A stretch of DNA of 64,000 bases, taken from Volutella citrinella (taxonomy: Eukaryota; Ascomycota; Sordariomycetes; Hypocreales; Nectriaceae). The number at the start of each line of letters is the position of its first letter. The first letter of the stretch is position 1. This document shows, in pieces, positions 10,861 through 21,377 of this stretch. Under the pieces are notes generated by a model that worked only from the letters and a program-made list of their open reading frames with translations, was not told the DNA's origin and did no database searches. The stretch covers positions 3,782,001-3,846,000 of the forward strand of contig JAWZSP010000004.1 in NCBI GenBank assembly GCA_034401135.1. Direction: 5' to 3'. The position numbers and the translations under genes were made by a program.

Positions 10861-11735
10861 AAAATTGGCGAACGGCATGGGTATATTTGGGCGTACGGTC
10901 ATAGATTCTGTCATGTATGAATGAGATTCCCCCGACATTGGGCCATTCGGTTGCTCAATTTGGACCCGTCCAACCCCGTTCACCCTGAATTATCGTCTCC
11001 AATGTGGTCGTGTCTGTGTTGATCCTGAACGCCTCCGTAATATCCACCCAAGCAACGGCGCCCCCGATGCTCCATATGCCCTCAAGCACCTCTCCACCAC
11101 CTCGAGCTTTCATAGGCCAACACTCCATGGCAGCTGCCATGGCTTGCATATTGACCAGGGGTCCAGCACTGCCAGGAAGGAGTGTGCCTCCATCGCCGTT
11201 CAGGATTTTCCTTGAAGCATTTCTTTCTGTGTTGTTCACTTCACTCTTGGTTTCTCATCCTTCCTCTCAGCAACTTTCCTTCCGCCCGGGCACCCCGCTG
11301 TCTGATGTAGGCTTTGTGTTTCGATCCATCCTGTCTTGTTGTTCGAAAATAAGCCTCTGTTTGAAACATTTAATATGAGTTTCTGCGTGAGTTTTGGGAG
11401 CGGTATAGGCCACAGCTGCTCGTGAATCACTTGCGAGGGCTGCGGCGGAGGATAGCGAAGATCGTGTAAGTGCAACACCTTCACACAACTCCTTCGCACA
11501 AGTCTTTCGAACCCGTCCTGAGATTCACTTTTGCAAGCGTGAAGACGTCAATGAGTCTCATGCTTCTTATCCTGACTTTGAGAACCCAGTCTCTACTTCA
11601 AGTGCACGGCACTTCTCTCCTTTGCCTCTCAAACCGCGATCCTTTCGACTTGAGCATCGCAGCAATCCATTGAGCAATCCATTGATCCGCTCTAGTATAT
11701 CCATTAGTTGAAGAGACATATCAAAGTCTCTAGCG
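10861..11735. other. Intergenic region, 0.9 kb
   Basis: It holds the rps19 3' flank and the promoter of the next gene. Short overlapping frames on both strands (11004-11378 plus, 10955-11239 minus) show no domain. Nothing else is seen. Confidence 0.6.
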
Positions 11736-13142
11736 ATGGCGGATTCAGAAGATTGTGTTGAGCAACCCCCCGCTTTCATCTCATCCTTCACACGCACAAG
11801 GCCATTCTACTTTTTGCATTCCGTCGACCCTGTAACTGCGACCCTCAAGGTCGAAGTAATTGGCCCGAATCTGGGATTCAAGTTTCATCACTCACGAGCT
11901 CGACGGATCTGTTCGCCCTCAACGACGGCTCTTCGGCTGCAGAACAAGACGGTTGGGTTCCTGGCTCTCGTGAACCCATCAAACCCCCTCGAACGAATCG
12001 TCATCACGACGGCAACGAGTGGCCACGGAGCCGGCCGCCATGGAGACATTCTGGATGCCACACCAGGTGTCCTGCCGAATCTCATCTGGACGCAGCACGT
12101 GGTTGCAGTAGCCAAGCTCTTCGGTGTGGAAATGCACCGCCCATTCGACGGCATACTCGGCGCCGGGCTTCCTGGAAAAGAACATCTCAAGGGCATGTTC
12201 CAGGGTTCCCATGTCGAAGTCAAGCTCGCGGTGCATGCGATCTTCTTGCTGCTCGCGACTTTCGAGATCACACGGAGCTTTGGAGACGTTACCATCCAAC
12301 ACCTGAAGAGGCTCCGGCACGCGAGGTGGGAGAATGGCTCGCGGCCCGCGTTTGAAGTGTACTTTTCACGCAAGAACTGTCCCACGTGCGGCAAGATTGT
12401 CAAACTCCTGGAAGACGTTACTGGTATATCGATCCGGCTCATCTGGAAGCCGAGGTTGGAGCTCATAAGATACGCCAACCAGACTCCCATCGGAGAGAGA
12501 CAGCAAAGGGCCGAGGCCAGACATCGCCAGCCACCCCGCGTCGACCAGGCCGACGACCACATCGACGTTCTAGACCTCGATCTCGGGGGCGAGATGGACG
12601 AAGAGGAGCTCGAGATATTGGACAGCGTCGACCTGACAGGCACCCCGTCACTGGCTTCCGTGTCGCCGGCTCCTGACCTCTCATCCAGAGTCGATGATTT
12701 CATCAACGGCCTCGCCTATCGGGTGGGCCAGTTGGAAACGTCACCCGAGCGGGTGATTGAGGCGATCCTGCACTTTGCAAAGTCCATTAAGCGCGCCAAC
12801 AGCGCCAAGCGGGCGTCCGACATCAACAAGCCCCTGCCCGCCACGCCGGCCACGGAGGCGCCCAACTGGATGGCTGGAAGCCAGAAGAGTAAGGAACCAG
12901 CTAGCAGTAGTAGCCAAGCAACTGTCTCGAGCGCGACGGAACCTACCTCCTCAATGGATGGCCTGGAAGATGGAGGAGAGGCTGCCCCCGCTAAGGAGAG
13001 GAGCGCTTCTGTCGACGAGGTGCTGGATATGTCGTCGCGGAGATCCCCTTGCCCGTACACAATGGCGGTTAACGAACGGACGGAAACGACGCTCGGTGGG
13101 CGGCGATGTCGTATCCGTGTGGAAATCCCCGCGCGCGGCTAG
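11736..13142 (+). CDS. Deaminase-like protein with HxE and CPxxC zinc-ligand motifs
   Basis: A single open exon gives 468 residues. The central part has SHVEVKLAVH (His159, Glu161) followed about 55 residues later by FSRKNCPTCGKIVKLLE (Cys215, Cys218). An HxE with a downstream CPxxC is the zinc-ligand and proton-shuttle signature of the cytidine-deaminase fold, and fungal genomes carry expanded families of predicted nucleic-acid deaminases of this kind (for example the OTT_1508-like group). Around it are a probable N-terminal alpha/beta region and a disordered Ser/Ala/Glu-rich C-terminal half (about residues 260-440). The ATG at 11736 is the first in the frame. Substrate and cellular role cannot be deduced. 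The assignment rests on motif order and spacing, not on a profile search; the two cysteines could instead be a structural zinc knuckle. Confidence 0.6.
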   Translation: MADSEDCVEQPPAFISSFTRTRPFYFLHSVDPVTATLKVEVIGPNLGFKFHHSRARRICSPSTTALRLQNKTVGFLALVNPSNPLERIVITTATSGHGAGRHGDILDATPGVLPNLIWTQHVVAVAKLFGVEMHRPFDGILGAGLPGKEHLKGMFQGSHVEVKLAVHAIFLLLATFEITRSFGDVTIQHLKRLRHARWENGSRPAFEVYFSRKNCPTCGKIVKLLEDVTGISIRLIWKPRLELIRYANQTPIGERQQRAEARHRQPPRVDQADDHIDVLDLDLGGEMDEEELEILDSVDLTGTPSLASVSPAPDLSSRVDDFINGLAYRVGQLETSPERVIEAILHFAKSIKRANSAKRASDINKPLPATPATEAPNWMAGSQKSKEPASSSSQATVSSATEPTSSMDGLEDGGEAAPAKERSASVDEVLDMSSRRSPCPYTMAVNERTETTLGGRRCRIRVEIPARG

Positions 13143-13463
13143 TCGTCGCGCATGTGACTGATTATGTTGGTCAAGAGGTGGTGCAACGGCTGGAGCTTCG
13201 TCAGGGACTCATGGTCAAACAGAAAGGACTCGTCTGAGGGGTTTGACGATAATGTCCATGTCAAGAGGCGAATATCACATAGATTGGCTTCTTTTCTTGG
13301 TCGGTTTCGGCATCGCCGATCACATCGAGGTTGCGGTCTTACATGTATATGAGCGGCCTGCTACAGAGGCCCCCCAGCTCTATTATTAGTCTGATATTGC
13401 TCATGAATCAGCTCCAAAAGCATCGTTACTCATACAAAATCCCTCGTGTATGCAACCCCCGTG
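13143..13463. other. Short convergent intergenic region
   Basis: It lies between the deaminase-like gene and the minus-strand PXB/DUF3818 gene, so it holds two 3' ends. No other feature is seen. Confidence 0.6.
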
Positions 13464-15856
13464 TCATCGCCCGCCTACTTCCTGCAGCAGCTTTCTAAAC
13501 CCCTCGCCCATCTCCCGAACAACTATCTGCACATCTGGCGCCTCGGGACCCTCTTCCGCTTCATGCAGCGCTGCTTCTCGCGCCTTGTCCGAGCCGGCCA
13601 CGCCCACCTTGCCCATAGCCATGACGTGCTTGACCTCGGCCCCGCGTCTGACGGAGCCCTTTGGCGTGGCGGGCGTCACGGGGGTGCGCTCCAGGAGGTT
13701 TTGCCACTTGGACAGGAATATACCAGGTCCGGCCATGGTGCCGCTATCGAGGTCCTTGGCGTCGATGAGGCGCTGGAGGCGCGACTTGGATGATGTGGAG
13801 AGAGTATTGAGATACTTGACGTGAGAGTCGAGGGCGGCCATGACGGGGTCGTGCGACTGCGTGGGAAGAGCTTGAAACAACCCATCGAGACGGGCTTCCA
13901 TCACGCTAAAGTTGGAAGAGACTGGCAAGGGTTCCGTTGTAGCGCCTTGCTCACTCACAATGGCATCCTGACCATTCAACGAGGATCCTTTGGTGCTGTA
14001 ATCTTGGCGGAACTTGAGGACGGATTCTCTGGCCCATTTCCGCATCTCCTCCCAGATCTCGGGACAGCTTCCCGCCAGGGAGTGAATCCACTTGTACAAG
14101 AGACCTCGGTTTCGTGTCAGGAGCTGGACGTAATCGTCCACGCCCGGCATCTTGGCGGGCTTCGTCTCGCCGCCTATCATGGACCGCAGAGGTGTCGAGG
14201 TGCCGTCTGGCTTCTTGGGCTTACTAGACCGGATGAAGTCGTCGACGAACGCCTGCCCTGCATCGACATGGGCCCTCAAGTCAATGCTGGAGTGCACTGC
14301 GCGGAGAATGGGCTCGTATGCGGCAAAGACGTCCTTGACCATGGCCGTGAAGAGGTCGGGCGGTTGGCGGCAGAGAGCAGTGGTGATGCTCTCCCTGTCG
14401 CGTATCGAGAGCAAGGCCGAGTAGTACTCGAGGCACTGGGCGTGTTTGTCCTCGTCAAGCGCCTGGTTGAGCTCGGGGTTAGTCGCGTTGAAAATGGCGG
14501 TGATGATGGACTGCGAGTGCTCCGAGCTGGCTGCCCGAACGGTCTCGTGCTCATCGCGGGGGAGGGCGGCGTATTGCCGGATGGCCTGCAGCATGTCCTC
14601 GGTAGGGCGGTCCTTGGACTTTTCGATCTTGTCGGTGATCTTGCGGAACTCGCCCGAGTCCCAAGACAGCACGAGCCAGATGATGCGTTGCAGCAGGTTC
14701 ATGCCGTCGTCGGCGCTGGCTGTCAGGCCGACCCAGTTGGTGAGGCTCGTGACGCTGAGCTTGGCTAGGAGCAGGCGCATCATCCCGCTAATCATGGTGG
14801 CGGCGTTGCCGACGCGCAGGGTCTGCTTGACCATCTTGTACGGGACCAGGTTGTGGATGTTTTCTAGAAGCTTGAGAAGGTACTGTCCCTCGGGCGAGAG
14901 AACAAAGATGTGGTGCATGAAGGTGGCGAGGCTAGACATGGTTAGCGATATTCAACTCTCAGCTGAGAATGGGTCGCATACTGGATGATGGCATAATCTG
15001 CGGCGGCGTGGACGGCAGGGCCGAGGGCTTCGAGGTCATCCGTCTTACTCAGATGGTCAAAGACCTTGTCTACGAGGTCCCCGTATACGAGGCCATCTAC
15101 AATATCGTCCCAGCCCCGTTCCAGGTCGTCTGCCTTGGTGCGGTCGTACGCTGGCTCTGGGCTTCCCTGATGATCGGCATCTGCAGCTTGTGGTGTTTGA
15201 CGTCGCTTCACACCGCCGAGAGCGCCCCGACCAAGCATCTCGACGACCCCGCTCATGCCCGTGGCCAGCATTTTTCGCGTGCCCAAAGCGCCCTTGTCAT
15301 AGCTCTCGGAGAGGTCGGCCTCGCCCAGCCGGGCCAAAATGCCCTGGACGCGGACAGACCAAAAGTCGCGAGGCAGCTCGCGGATGCCGGGGAGACGCAG
15401 GAGGAACCTCGACTGGAGCGTCTGCAGGATGGGGGCCTCGGAGGGACGATCGTCGTCGGGCTGGCCGGGAGCTGTCTCGTCTATATCATCGCTGGCGCCG
15501 TTGGGCCTCGCAGACCCTTTGGCATCTGGGCTGACATCGGTGCTGGCATCCCCATCTGCGATGCCATCCTTCGAGACAGTCGGCGGCACAGGCGTGCGCG
15601 AGCGTGGCGTCCCAGGCTGAGAGTTCACGGGAGTCGAAGCCAGGCTGCGCCAGCCGCTAACCATGGCCGGTTCGACAGTGGTAGGCGCAAAGGGGTAGCC
15701 ATAGCTGGTGACGGCGTCGGGGAACTTGAATCTCTCGATCTCTGCGTACGTCTCGTGGTGGGAGAGGATGTCGAAGAGGGCGTGGACCTGCTCGGCGGAG
15801 AGGGCGGGAGCTGGAGGGGATGAGGGCGAAAACGGAGGCGGAGGAGGGGCAGTCAT
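13464..15856 (-). CDS. PXB/DUF3818 (PX-associated) protein, without a visible PX domain
   Basis: Two exons, 15856-14982 and 14931-13464, separated by a 50-bp intron (donor GTATGC, branch GCTAAC, acceptor TAG), encode 780 residues. Residues about 10-50 (ALSAEQVHALFDILSHHETY) are typical of the PX-associated PXB domain. After the splice site comes the DUF3818 block, with YLLKLLENIHNLVPYKMVKQ and TLRVGNAATM as very conserved signatures. The same pair of domains flanks a PX phosphoinositide-binding domain in the yeast YPR097W/Lec1 family, which acts in lipid transport between ER and cell cortex. Between the two blocks here I see only low-complexity Pro/Ser/Asp-rich sequence and no PX-type basic motif, so the protein seems to be a PX-less member. 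It must be assembled across the intron; the downstream frame alone would give a false start at 14939. Confidence 0.85.
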
Positions 15857-16790
15857 GATGGATGGATGTATGGTGTTGGTGGCGGCGGTGGTGGTGCGTG
15901 CCCCGCGTCGTCGCCTACGACGTCGTGGTACAAGAATCTGCCGCAGTTGCTATTGCACCTCAGTCAAGTTGCGGCTGCTGCTGCTGTCTCTCTGGCAAAA
16001 GACCTCGTCTGCCTGAGCATGTGAAGGAGCAGGGCCAGGCCTGGACGGTCTGGGGTGATAAGCGAGGGGATGCGCGCAACGACCCTGGATAGAGGCCGCC
16101 GCCTGTCGAAGGTCGCTCGGCTCCTTCAAGGCGGATGACCAGATCATGACCCTACCACAGCCCTCTGGTGACGTCGCTACACCGTTGTGCCCCTTGTGCT
16201 GCCTCCCGGAGACCAAATCAAGCCGCCCGTCGAATTAGCCCCTTCCGCCCTAGCGCACAGCAGTCAACTGGGGCGACACACCCACGTCACGTCACAGCCA
16301 CTGGACCCCGCCAGTCTACAGTGGCGAAGTGCCCACAGACAGGGCGTCTTATACTGGAACCAGAGTTGAGGGCACTGGACTCGCCTCGTACCTGACACAG
16401 ATTCTGTCCAGCACTGAGACTATGTTGATGAGCACACATCAATGGAAGCAATCAATTCACCACGTACAGGGAGCCAATTCACATTTATTCAGTGCCTAGA
16501 ATCATCACGAGCTCCAAGCTAGAATCTGACCCGCACATATGTGCTCACTGAAACGCACCTTCTGACCACGATGGGGCGTTCGCCCATAATTGAACCCAAC
16601 CGCTCGATCACTGGTATATAGAAACATTGATTGCATGTATAGATTCGCCCCGAACAAGTATAAGAGGTTTTCATACTTGCCTGTCGGCATAGGTTCTACA
16701 ACCACTTGCCATCACTTCTATTGCTTTTGATTCGTCTATCAACCGGACCTTGAGACAAGCCGCGAAAGTTGCTAAACTGCACTACGAACC
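15857..16790. other. Divergent intergenic region, 0.9 kb
   Basis: It lies between the divergently oriented PXB/DUF3818 gene and the interrupted short gene and should hold both promoters. A TATAAG box at 16659-16664 faces the plus-strand locus. No other feature is seen. Confidence 0.55.
16659..16664 (+). promoter_or_regulatory. TATAAG box upstream of the interrupted locus
   Basis: TATAAG lies 132 bp upstream of the ATG at 16791. It suggests that this locus still has, or recently had, a core promoter. Confidence 0.3.
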
Positions 16791-17279
16791 ATGGCGAACG
16801 GGGCCATATCCTAGAAGGAGGTGGTAACCTTCACACACGGTGACACTAAATTCAAACTCCTCCGACTTGGCGGGCGGCGATCAGAAACGCCCTTTCACAG
16901 CGGATTCCTTACGCAATTGGCGGCATACTTCGCAGCTGATATCCCAACCGGCTTTGACATCCTCATTATCGACTATGATGAAACTCTCGGCAATGCGCAG
17001 GAGCTGGATCGGGTCCCCAACTCCGTTTTCTTCAACAGAACAACAGGTGTTGTGATCTTGACATCTGCTGACAACCAAGTCGACTACCAAGTTGGTGCGT
17101 AATCTCCTCCAGCCCTTCACCCGTTTCTTTACTGACATGACGGCGTGACTGTAGACCCTATGGCTTGGGCAGCCACTGAAGAGGAGCAAATTAAGAATGC
17201 AAAGAAGATAGCAGAGCTGTGCTTGCCCGAAGAAGCCAGAACCACGGCTGGGGCTGGACATGTAGCTCCAGCGGCGTGA
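16791..17279 (+). pseudogene. Short gene interrupted by an in-frame TAG at codon 8
   Basis: An ATG in excellent context (ACCATGG) at 16791 starts MANGAIS and then meets TAG at 16812-16814. The same frame then stays open for 280 nt to 17094. It continues across a well-formed 60-bp intron (17095-17154, GTGCGT to GTAG) into 17155-17279, ending EARTTAGAGHVAPAA. No other in-frame ATG precedes the intron. The reading frame and intron suggest a real gene of about 160 codons inactivated by a nonsense change, or one whose TAG is removed by an upstream splice (the TAG itself resembles an acceptor), or read through. The N-terminus and several positions resemble the next gene (17863), so it is probably a diverged paralogue. 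No domain is recognised. Confidence 0.45.
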
Positions 17280-17862
17280 TGAGCCTTGAGCCCCAACACG
17301 GTGCATCCAGGAGCATGGATAGGTAGCACAGAGATGAATAAAGAGAAAGCAATCGCTGTATTGCCAATAAACTCGCATGTCTGTGCTTATCGTCGATTGC
17401 GAAATATGAAAGAAAGATCGGCATGTGCTCAACTGATGTGTCAACATTGACAACTGGCTGGTGCTGACATGTAGTTGTGTAACAGTGGTACCACAAGTTC
17501 GGCGCCATCCCATCGTTGCAGGGAGGATCATAATAATAACAACATTTAACCGGGAGACTATACACCTTGATTTGAGTACCAAGTTGCAGCTCCCTTGGCC
17601 GCTTGTGAACCCTCCGTCGAAGCTACCCAGTGCATTTCACTCTGCACAAGAGACCAGGCTCGCGCGTATCGAGGAAGGAAGCGCAGGCGTTCCTCACCTG
17701 TGCGAAAAATCCCATGTCAGAAAAACCGGCTGTTGTGGATCACGACAAGGCTTCCTATGCACGACAGCGATATCCCGGTCAGCAACCTCACCAGATCCCT
17801 GCAATATCCCAACAGGCACAACTAGATAATCCTCCACACTCCCCCCCCGTCCCGCAGCCGAA
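17280..17862. other. Intergenic region, 0.6 kb
   Basis: It separates the interrupted locus from its possible paralogue. The leader just before 17863 is pyrimidine-rich (a run of C near 17841). No other feature is seen. Confidence 0.55.
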
Positions 17863-18327
17863 ATGGCAAACGGGTTCATGACACACACCAGCACGATGCT
17901 ATTCACGTACAAGGGCGTCGTGTGCCAGTACTACAAGTTCCAGGGCCTCGGGGATTTGACGGACGCCGACCTGGCCGAGTTTAGGCGCGCAGTCGGGTCG
18001 TTCAAGGCCGCCAACCCGGCCCCCATCGCGGTCATTGCTGACTTCGGGTCCGAGGTTGCGGCTGCCGAGGTGCTTAAGGAGATGGACGACGTGTTTCTGT
18101 ACTGTGGCGATGGCAGGGTCGTGCACAGGGGGGAGACGCTGTTCAAGAAAATAGGCAAGTCTAGCTTCGGAGTTTTGTCCTTCTCCGTCGGGCTTCACGG
18201 GACTGACCAGCTCAAAGGGACCCTTGAAGATGCCGTTTCGGAAGCGGGCTTGAAACAGCACCTGGAGGACATCCTCGATGCGTGTCTAAGAGTGGGTCGA
18301 CTCAGGCAGCCAACCAGGCTTCTCTAG
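17863..18327 (+). CDS. Small hypothetical protein, 154 residues, possible tandem paralogue of the preceding locus
   Basis: A single exon opens with MANGFMTHTSTMLFTYKG in a good context (GAAATGG). The sequence alternates predicted strands and amphipathic helices (IAVIADFG, VFLYCGDGRVV, LKQHLEDILDACLR), an alpha/beta pattern compatible with a thioredoxin-like or similar small fold, but no catalytic motif is present. It shares with the locus at 16791 the MANG start, an early Phe-Thr strand, an I-x-V-I-x-D-[FY] strand and a following xVFxxxxGxVV pattern. There is no signal peptide or membrane segment, so it is probably cytosolic. Function unknown; whether a 3' exon exists cannot be excluded. Confidence 0.62.
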   Translation: MANGFMTHTSTMLFTYKGVVCQYYKFQGLGDLTDADLAEFRRAVGSFKAANPAPIAVIADFGSEVAAAEVLKEMDDVFLYCGDGRVVHRGETLFKKIGKSSFGVLSFSVGLHGTDQLKGTLEDAVSEAGLKQHLEDILDACLRVGRLRQPTRLL

Positions 18328-18727
18328 TCCTGAAGTCCTTGGGAGATGGCTGCGTCCTATTTACGATCCATCCAAAGAGACTGGTTAGAGACAACGGGTT
18401 GGTGATATGGGGAGGGCAGTGGGACGCTGGCACAATACAATACGCTGTCAGATGGGCATGGACCAAACAAATTGCACAGAAGGCGTGTCATGAAGCAATC
18501 ATTATTATCCTATCGAATACTAACTAGCAACCAAATCCTATCACAGTTTTGTCGACTGGCAAAATTATCCCCAGCTTTCTGTTCCTGTACCCAGAAATAC
18601 CATCGTGCGAACTGGTATCATGAAGTGAAGCGAAACAAAGGAAACACAATCATACGAAGGGGTATAGCGAAAAGAAATGTCCAACCCGGAGACGCGACTT
18701 CTTTTCAGAATCGTCACCACTTGAGCT
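18328..18727. other. Convergent intergenic region, 0.4 kb
   Basis: It holds the 3' ends of the small plus-strand gene and of the minus-strand HAM1-like gene. Nothing else is seen. Confidence 0.6.
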
Positions 18728-21377
18728 CTACAGGGTGTTGGGGTTGGGGTTTCCAGAAGCCAAGGGAGGAGCAGTTTCGGTCTTGACGCCCTGTCCGCTC
18801 ACCGCGCCGTTGGTGGGATAATGGAGACCTCCACCGTTCACGGCCTGCTTGCCATTGGTCTGGCCATTGGTGTGACCATTGGTGTGACCATTTGTGGGGT
18901 GCGCCTTCTTTTCAATCTTGGGAGCCGCGGGGACATCGGTACTCTTCTTTGCTGAACCGATGGAAAAGACGGGGCTCTCCCACTTGTCACCCTTGTGGGC
19001 CAGCTCCTTGTACTCAGTCGCTTTGGAGCTGATGCCACCAGGCAGATGGATGTTGGGGAAAATGCTGTCTTCCTTGGTCATAGCCATGTTGAACTTCTTG
19101 TCGGCGACAACCTGTTTGGCTTGCTTCTTCTTCTGGAACAACTCCTTTTGGGCGGCCTCGTAGTAGCGCATGTACATGTTGGGGACGTTCTCGGGGTTGC
19201 TCTGGGCTGCTTGTTTGGCGCGCTTCGCCTCCTGCTTCACCATGAAGAGCTGAGTGTCGAGGTTGTTACACTGTTCCTTGATGGCCCTCTCGATGGCCTT
19301 CTGCAGAGGAGGGCGGATGACCCTCATGGCCAGGGGCTTCGCGAGCCCGAAAAGAAGCTTATGGTTGGATTTCTTGAGCTTGATATCGAGCTTCTTGGCA
19401 TCAACGTCAACCTTCTCAACCTTGAAAATGTTCTGCTTGTCCTTCTTATCGGCCGTCGAAACCTTCATCTTGAACGAGAAGCCATCGCCGGGGAGGATGA
19501 TGTCGGCGACGCCAGTGTCAGTGAGCGCGGGGAACCCAGTCTTGCGCTTGACGTGGAAGCTCACATCACGGAGATCCATCTGGATTCCGGCAACCTTGAC
19601 CTCGATGGTTGTGTGATTCTTGTTGGCAATCTTCTTGCGGCCCCAGCGGTAGTAATGCTCGCTCGAAAACTCCAACACATTGGGGGCAAAGTTGTCGCTC
19701 TCCAGGACCAGATTCTCGATCACGGCATCAAACTGTGGGTCTGAATACTCGATACGGGGGACGGGAATGTAGGCAATGTTCTCCAACACGGCGGGAATGA
19801 TGACGTCTCTGAGATCCTTGGCAAGATGGGGCTTGAAAACGGGCTTGCCATCTTGGTCATTGCCAAGATCCTTGAACAGCTTCTCGACGGCCGCGGCAAA
19901 CGCCTTGTTTTGGGGATCCTTGTCGAATTGGTCCGCAATGAACTTGATTTCATCGATGACGTGGTCGGTATGAGCGCGGTACTTCTCGCGGAGCAAGTAC
20001 TTCCCTTCATCGTGAAGATGGTGCCACTCATCGGTGGAAGCGTCCTCGAGCACGTACCCCTGCTCGAGAAGACATCGGTTAATATAGGAGTCGAGAGACT
20101 TGAACCAGTCCCTGAGTTCTTGGTCATGTTCCGCGTCCTTGTAGATCTGGCCGATAGCCTCCCAAAGGTTCGCGGTCGAGGTACCATTGGCAAACCGCTC
20201 AACAATAGTGCGCAAGTCGCGCTCAGCCGCCCCTAAACCAGTACGGGCCTCCTTGGCACTACCGGCAGAGCCCGTGCCCATGGTGCGGCCATGCTTGCCA
20301 TACGTCCTAGCAAGACGCAGGAGGGTCTGAATCGCCTGCGAGTAGTCTTCGTGCTGCTGGCACTCAAGAATCATCTTTTTGAGGCGCCAGACGGTCTGCT
20401 CTCTTCGCTCCTGTGGCATCTTCTTGTGCATGTACTCTCGAGCGCGTTGGCGATACGCCTCATTGAGCTGCAGAATATTCTTCTTGGCTTCCGGGTCAAC
20501 ATTGTCCGCGGCGCGGTCCTGAATAGTGTTGCGGGCGGCCGTCTGAGCAGCTGCCGCGTCTACAGCGGCAGGATCGTTGCTGTCTGGAATGCCAGCTTGA
20601 GTGGCAGCGGCGGCGGCGTCCTTGGCATCCGTCTTGGGGTTCCCTCCATAATAGCCCTTGGCTTGTTGCTTGAGGTGTTCCTTGGAAAGATCAGGCTTTT
20701 CATGCCAAGTGTTGTCTTCGGCGGGTGCGTCGATTTGCGAAAGCTGTTCCTCGGATGGGCGGACCTTAGAGGCGGCGTTGGTAGCTACATCACCAGCCAT
20801 GTCGCGGAGGAGGATTGTAGAATCGTGGACTAGGAGGGGTCAGCATCGCAGAAATGAGGAGGCCTATTGTAGTACCTACGAAGCTTGCGGAATTGGCCAT
20901 TGGTGATTAGGAGCTGGCCCAAAGTCCTCAGACCCTGAAGGGCTTCATCGCTGTCCCTCTTGGCCGTATCTTTGCTGATCGGAGCATTGGGCGCGTCGAT
21001 GCTCTTAGGATCGAAATGAGTGGTCTGCCAGATGAAATCCTGGATCAGGTTGCCCTCATTCTTGGAGAGGAGAAGGTATTTGGCTTGCTTCACGACTTCG
21101 CGAGCATCCTGGACGAGTTTCTTGCCCTCCTCTGAGAGCTGTTCTGGTGGGCTGGAGAGAGCCTTGGAGTTTAGAAAGCTAGTGAGAGCAACGTCGATTT
21201 GGTCATTCTGTGATTGCTAGTCAGAACGAGTGTGACAAAAATAGCCATTGAGCGCATGCTTACCGAGGGGACTTTGCCGTTCTGAAAGGCGGTGGCGATG
21301 CCATAGAGCTGGAGCTTGCGATTGACATCAGCCTCCTTCGTCGCCGTGTCGGTTGGCCTGTTGACGTTGGCAGCCAT
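18728..21377 (-). CDS. HAM1-like (DUF4449, BPI/LBP-type TULIP) fungal protein
   Basis: Three exons, 21377-21264, 21207-20880 and 20829-18728, with introns of 56 and 50 bp, encode 847 residues. The start MAANVNRPTDTATKEADVNR is typical of the family and is preferred to the longer frame upstream. The N-terminal half is helical and charged; the C-terminal half holds the HAM1-like C-terminal region, with DVSFHVKRKTGFPALTDTG and DIILPGDGFSFKMKV. That part is related to the BPI/LBP (TULIP) lipid-binding fold. The extreme C-terminus is disordered and has TNGH-type repeats from a 12-bp repeat near 18865-18900. Members are widespread in ascomycetes and presumed to bind lipid at membranes; the precise role is not established. 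No signal peptide is seen, so it should be cytosolic. The 3' exon alone, starting at 20800, would miss 158 residues. Confidence 0.87.
18858..18901. repeat. 12-bp coding repeat (Thr-Asn-Gly-His/Gln)
   Basis: On the minus strand the unit ACCAATGGTCAC is repeated about three to four times with small changes, giving a TNGHTNGHTNGQTNG tract in the C-terminal tail of the HAM1-like protein. Short in-frame repeats of this type vary in copy number between strains. Confidence 0.7.

Noticed and set aside
11888..12706. 272-codon open frame on the minus strand
   Set aside because: It is antisense to the deaminase-like gene and has no recognisable motif, while the plus frame is longer and carries the zinc-ligand motifs.
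13821..15823. Long plus-strand frames (13821-14768 and 14969-15823)
   Set aside because: Antisense to the PXB/DUF3818 gene, whose conserved blocks are on the minus strand and splice together correctly.
16570..16814. Splicing from the ATG at 16570 (donor GTATAT at 16612) into the CTAG acceptor at 16814
   Set aside because: The donor would leave one base and put the downstream exon in the wrong frame, so it does not rescue the interrupted gene.
16881..17582. 233-codon minus-strand frame over the interrupted locus
   Set aside because: It crosses the plus-strand intron, is rich in Cys/Ser/Tyr without pattern, and has no domain.
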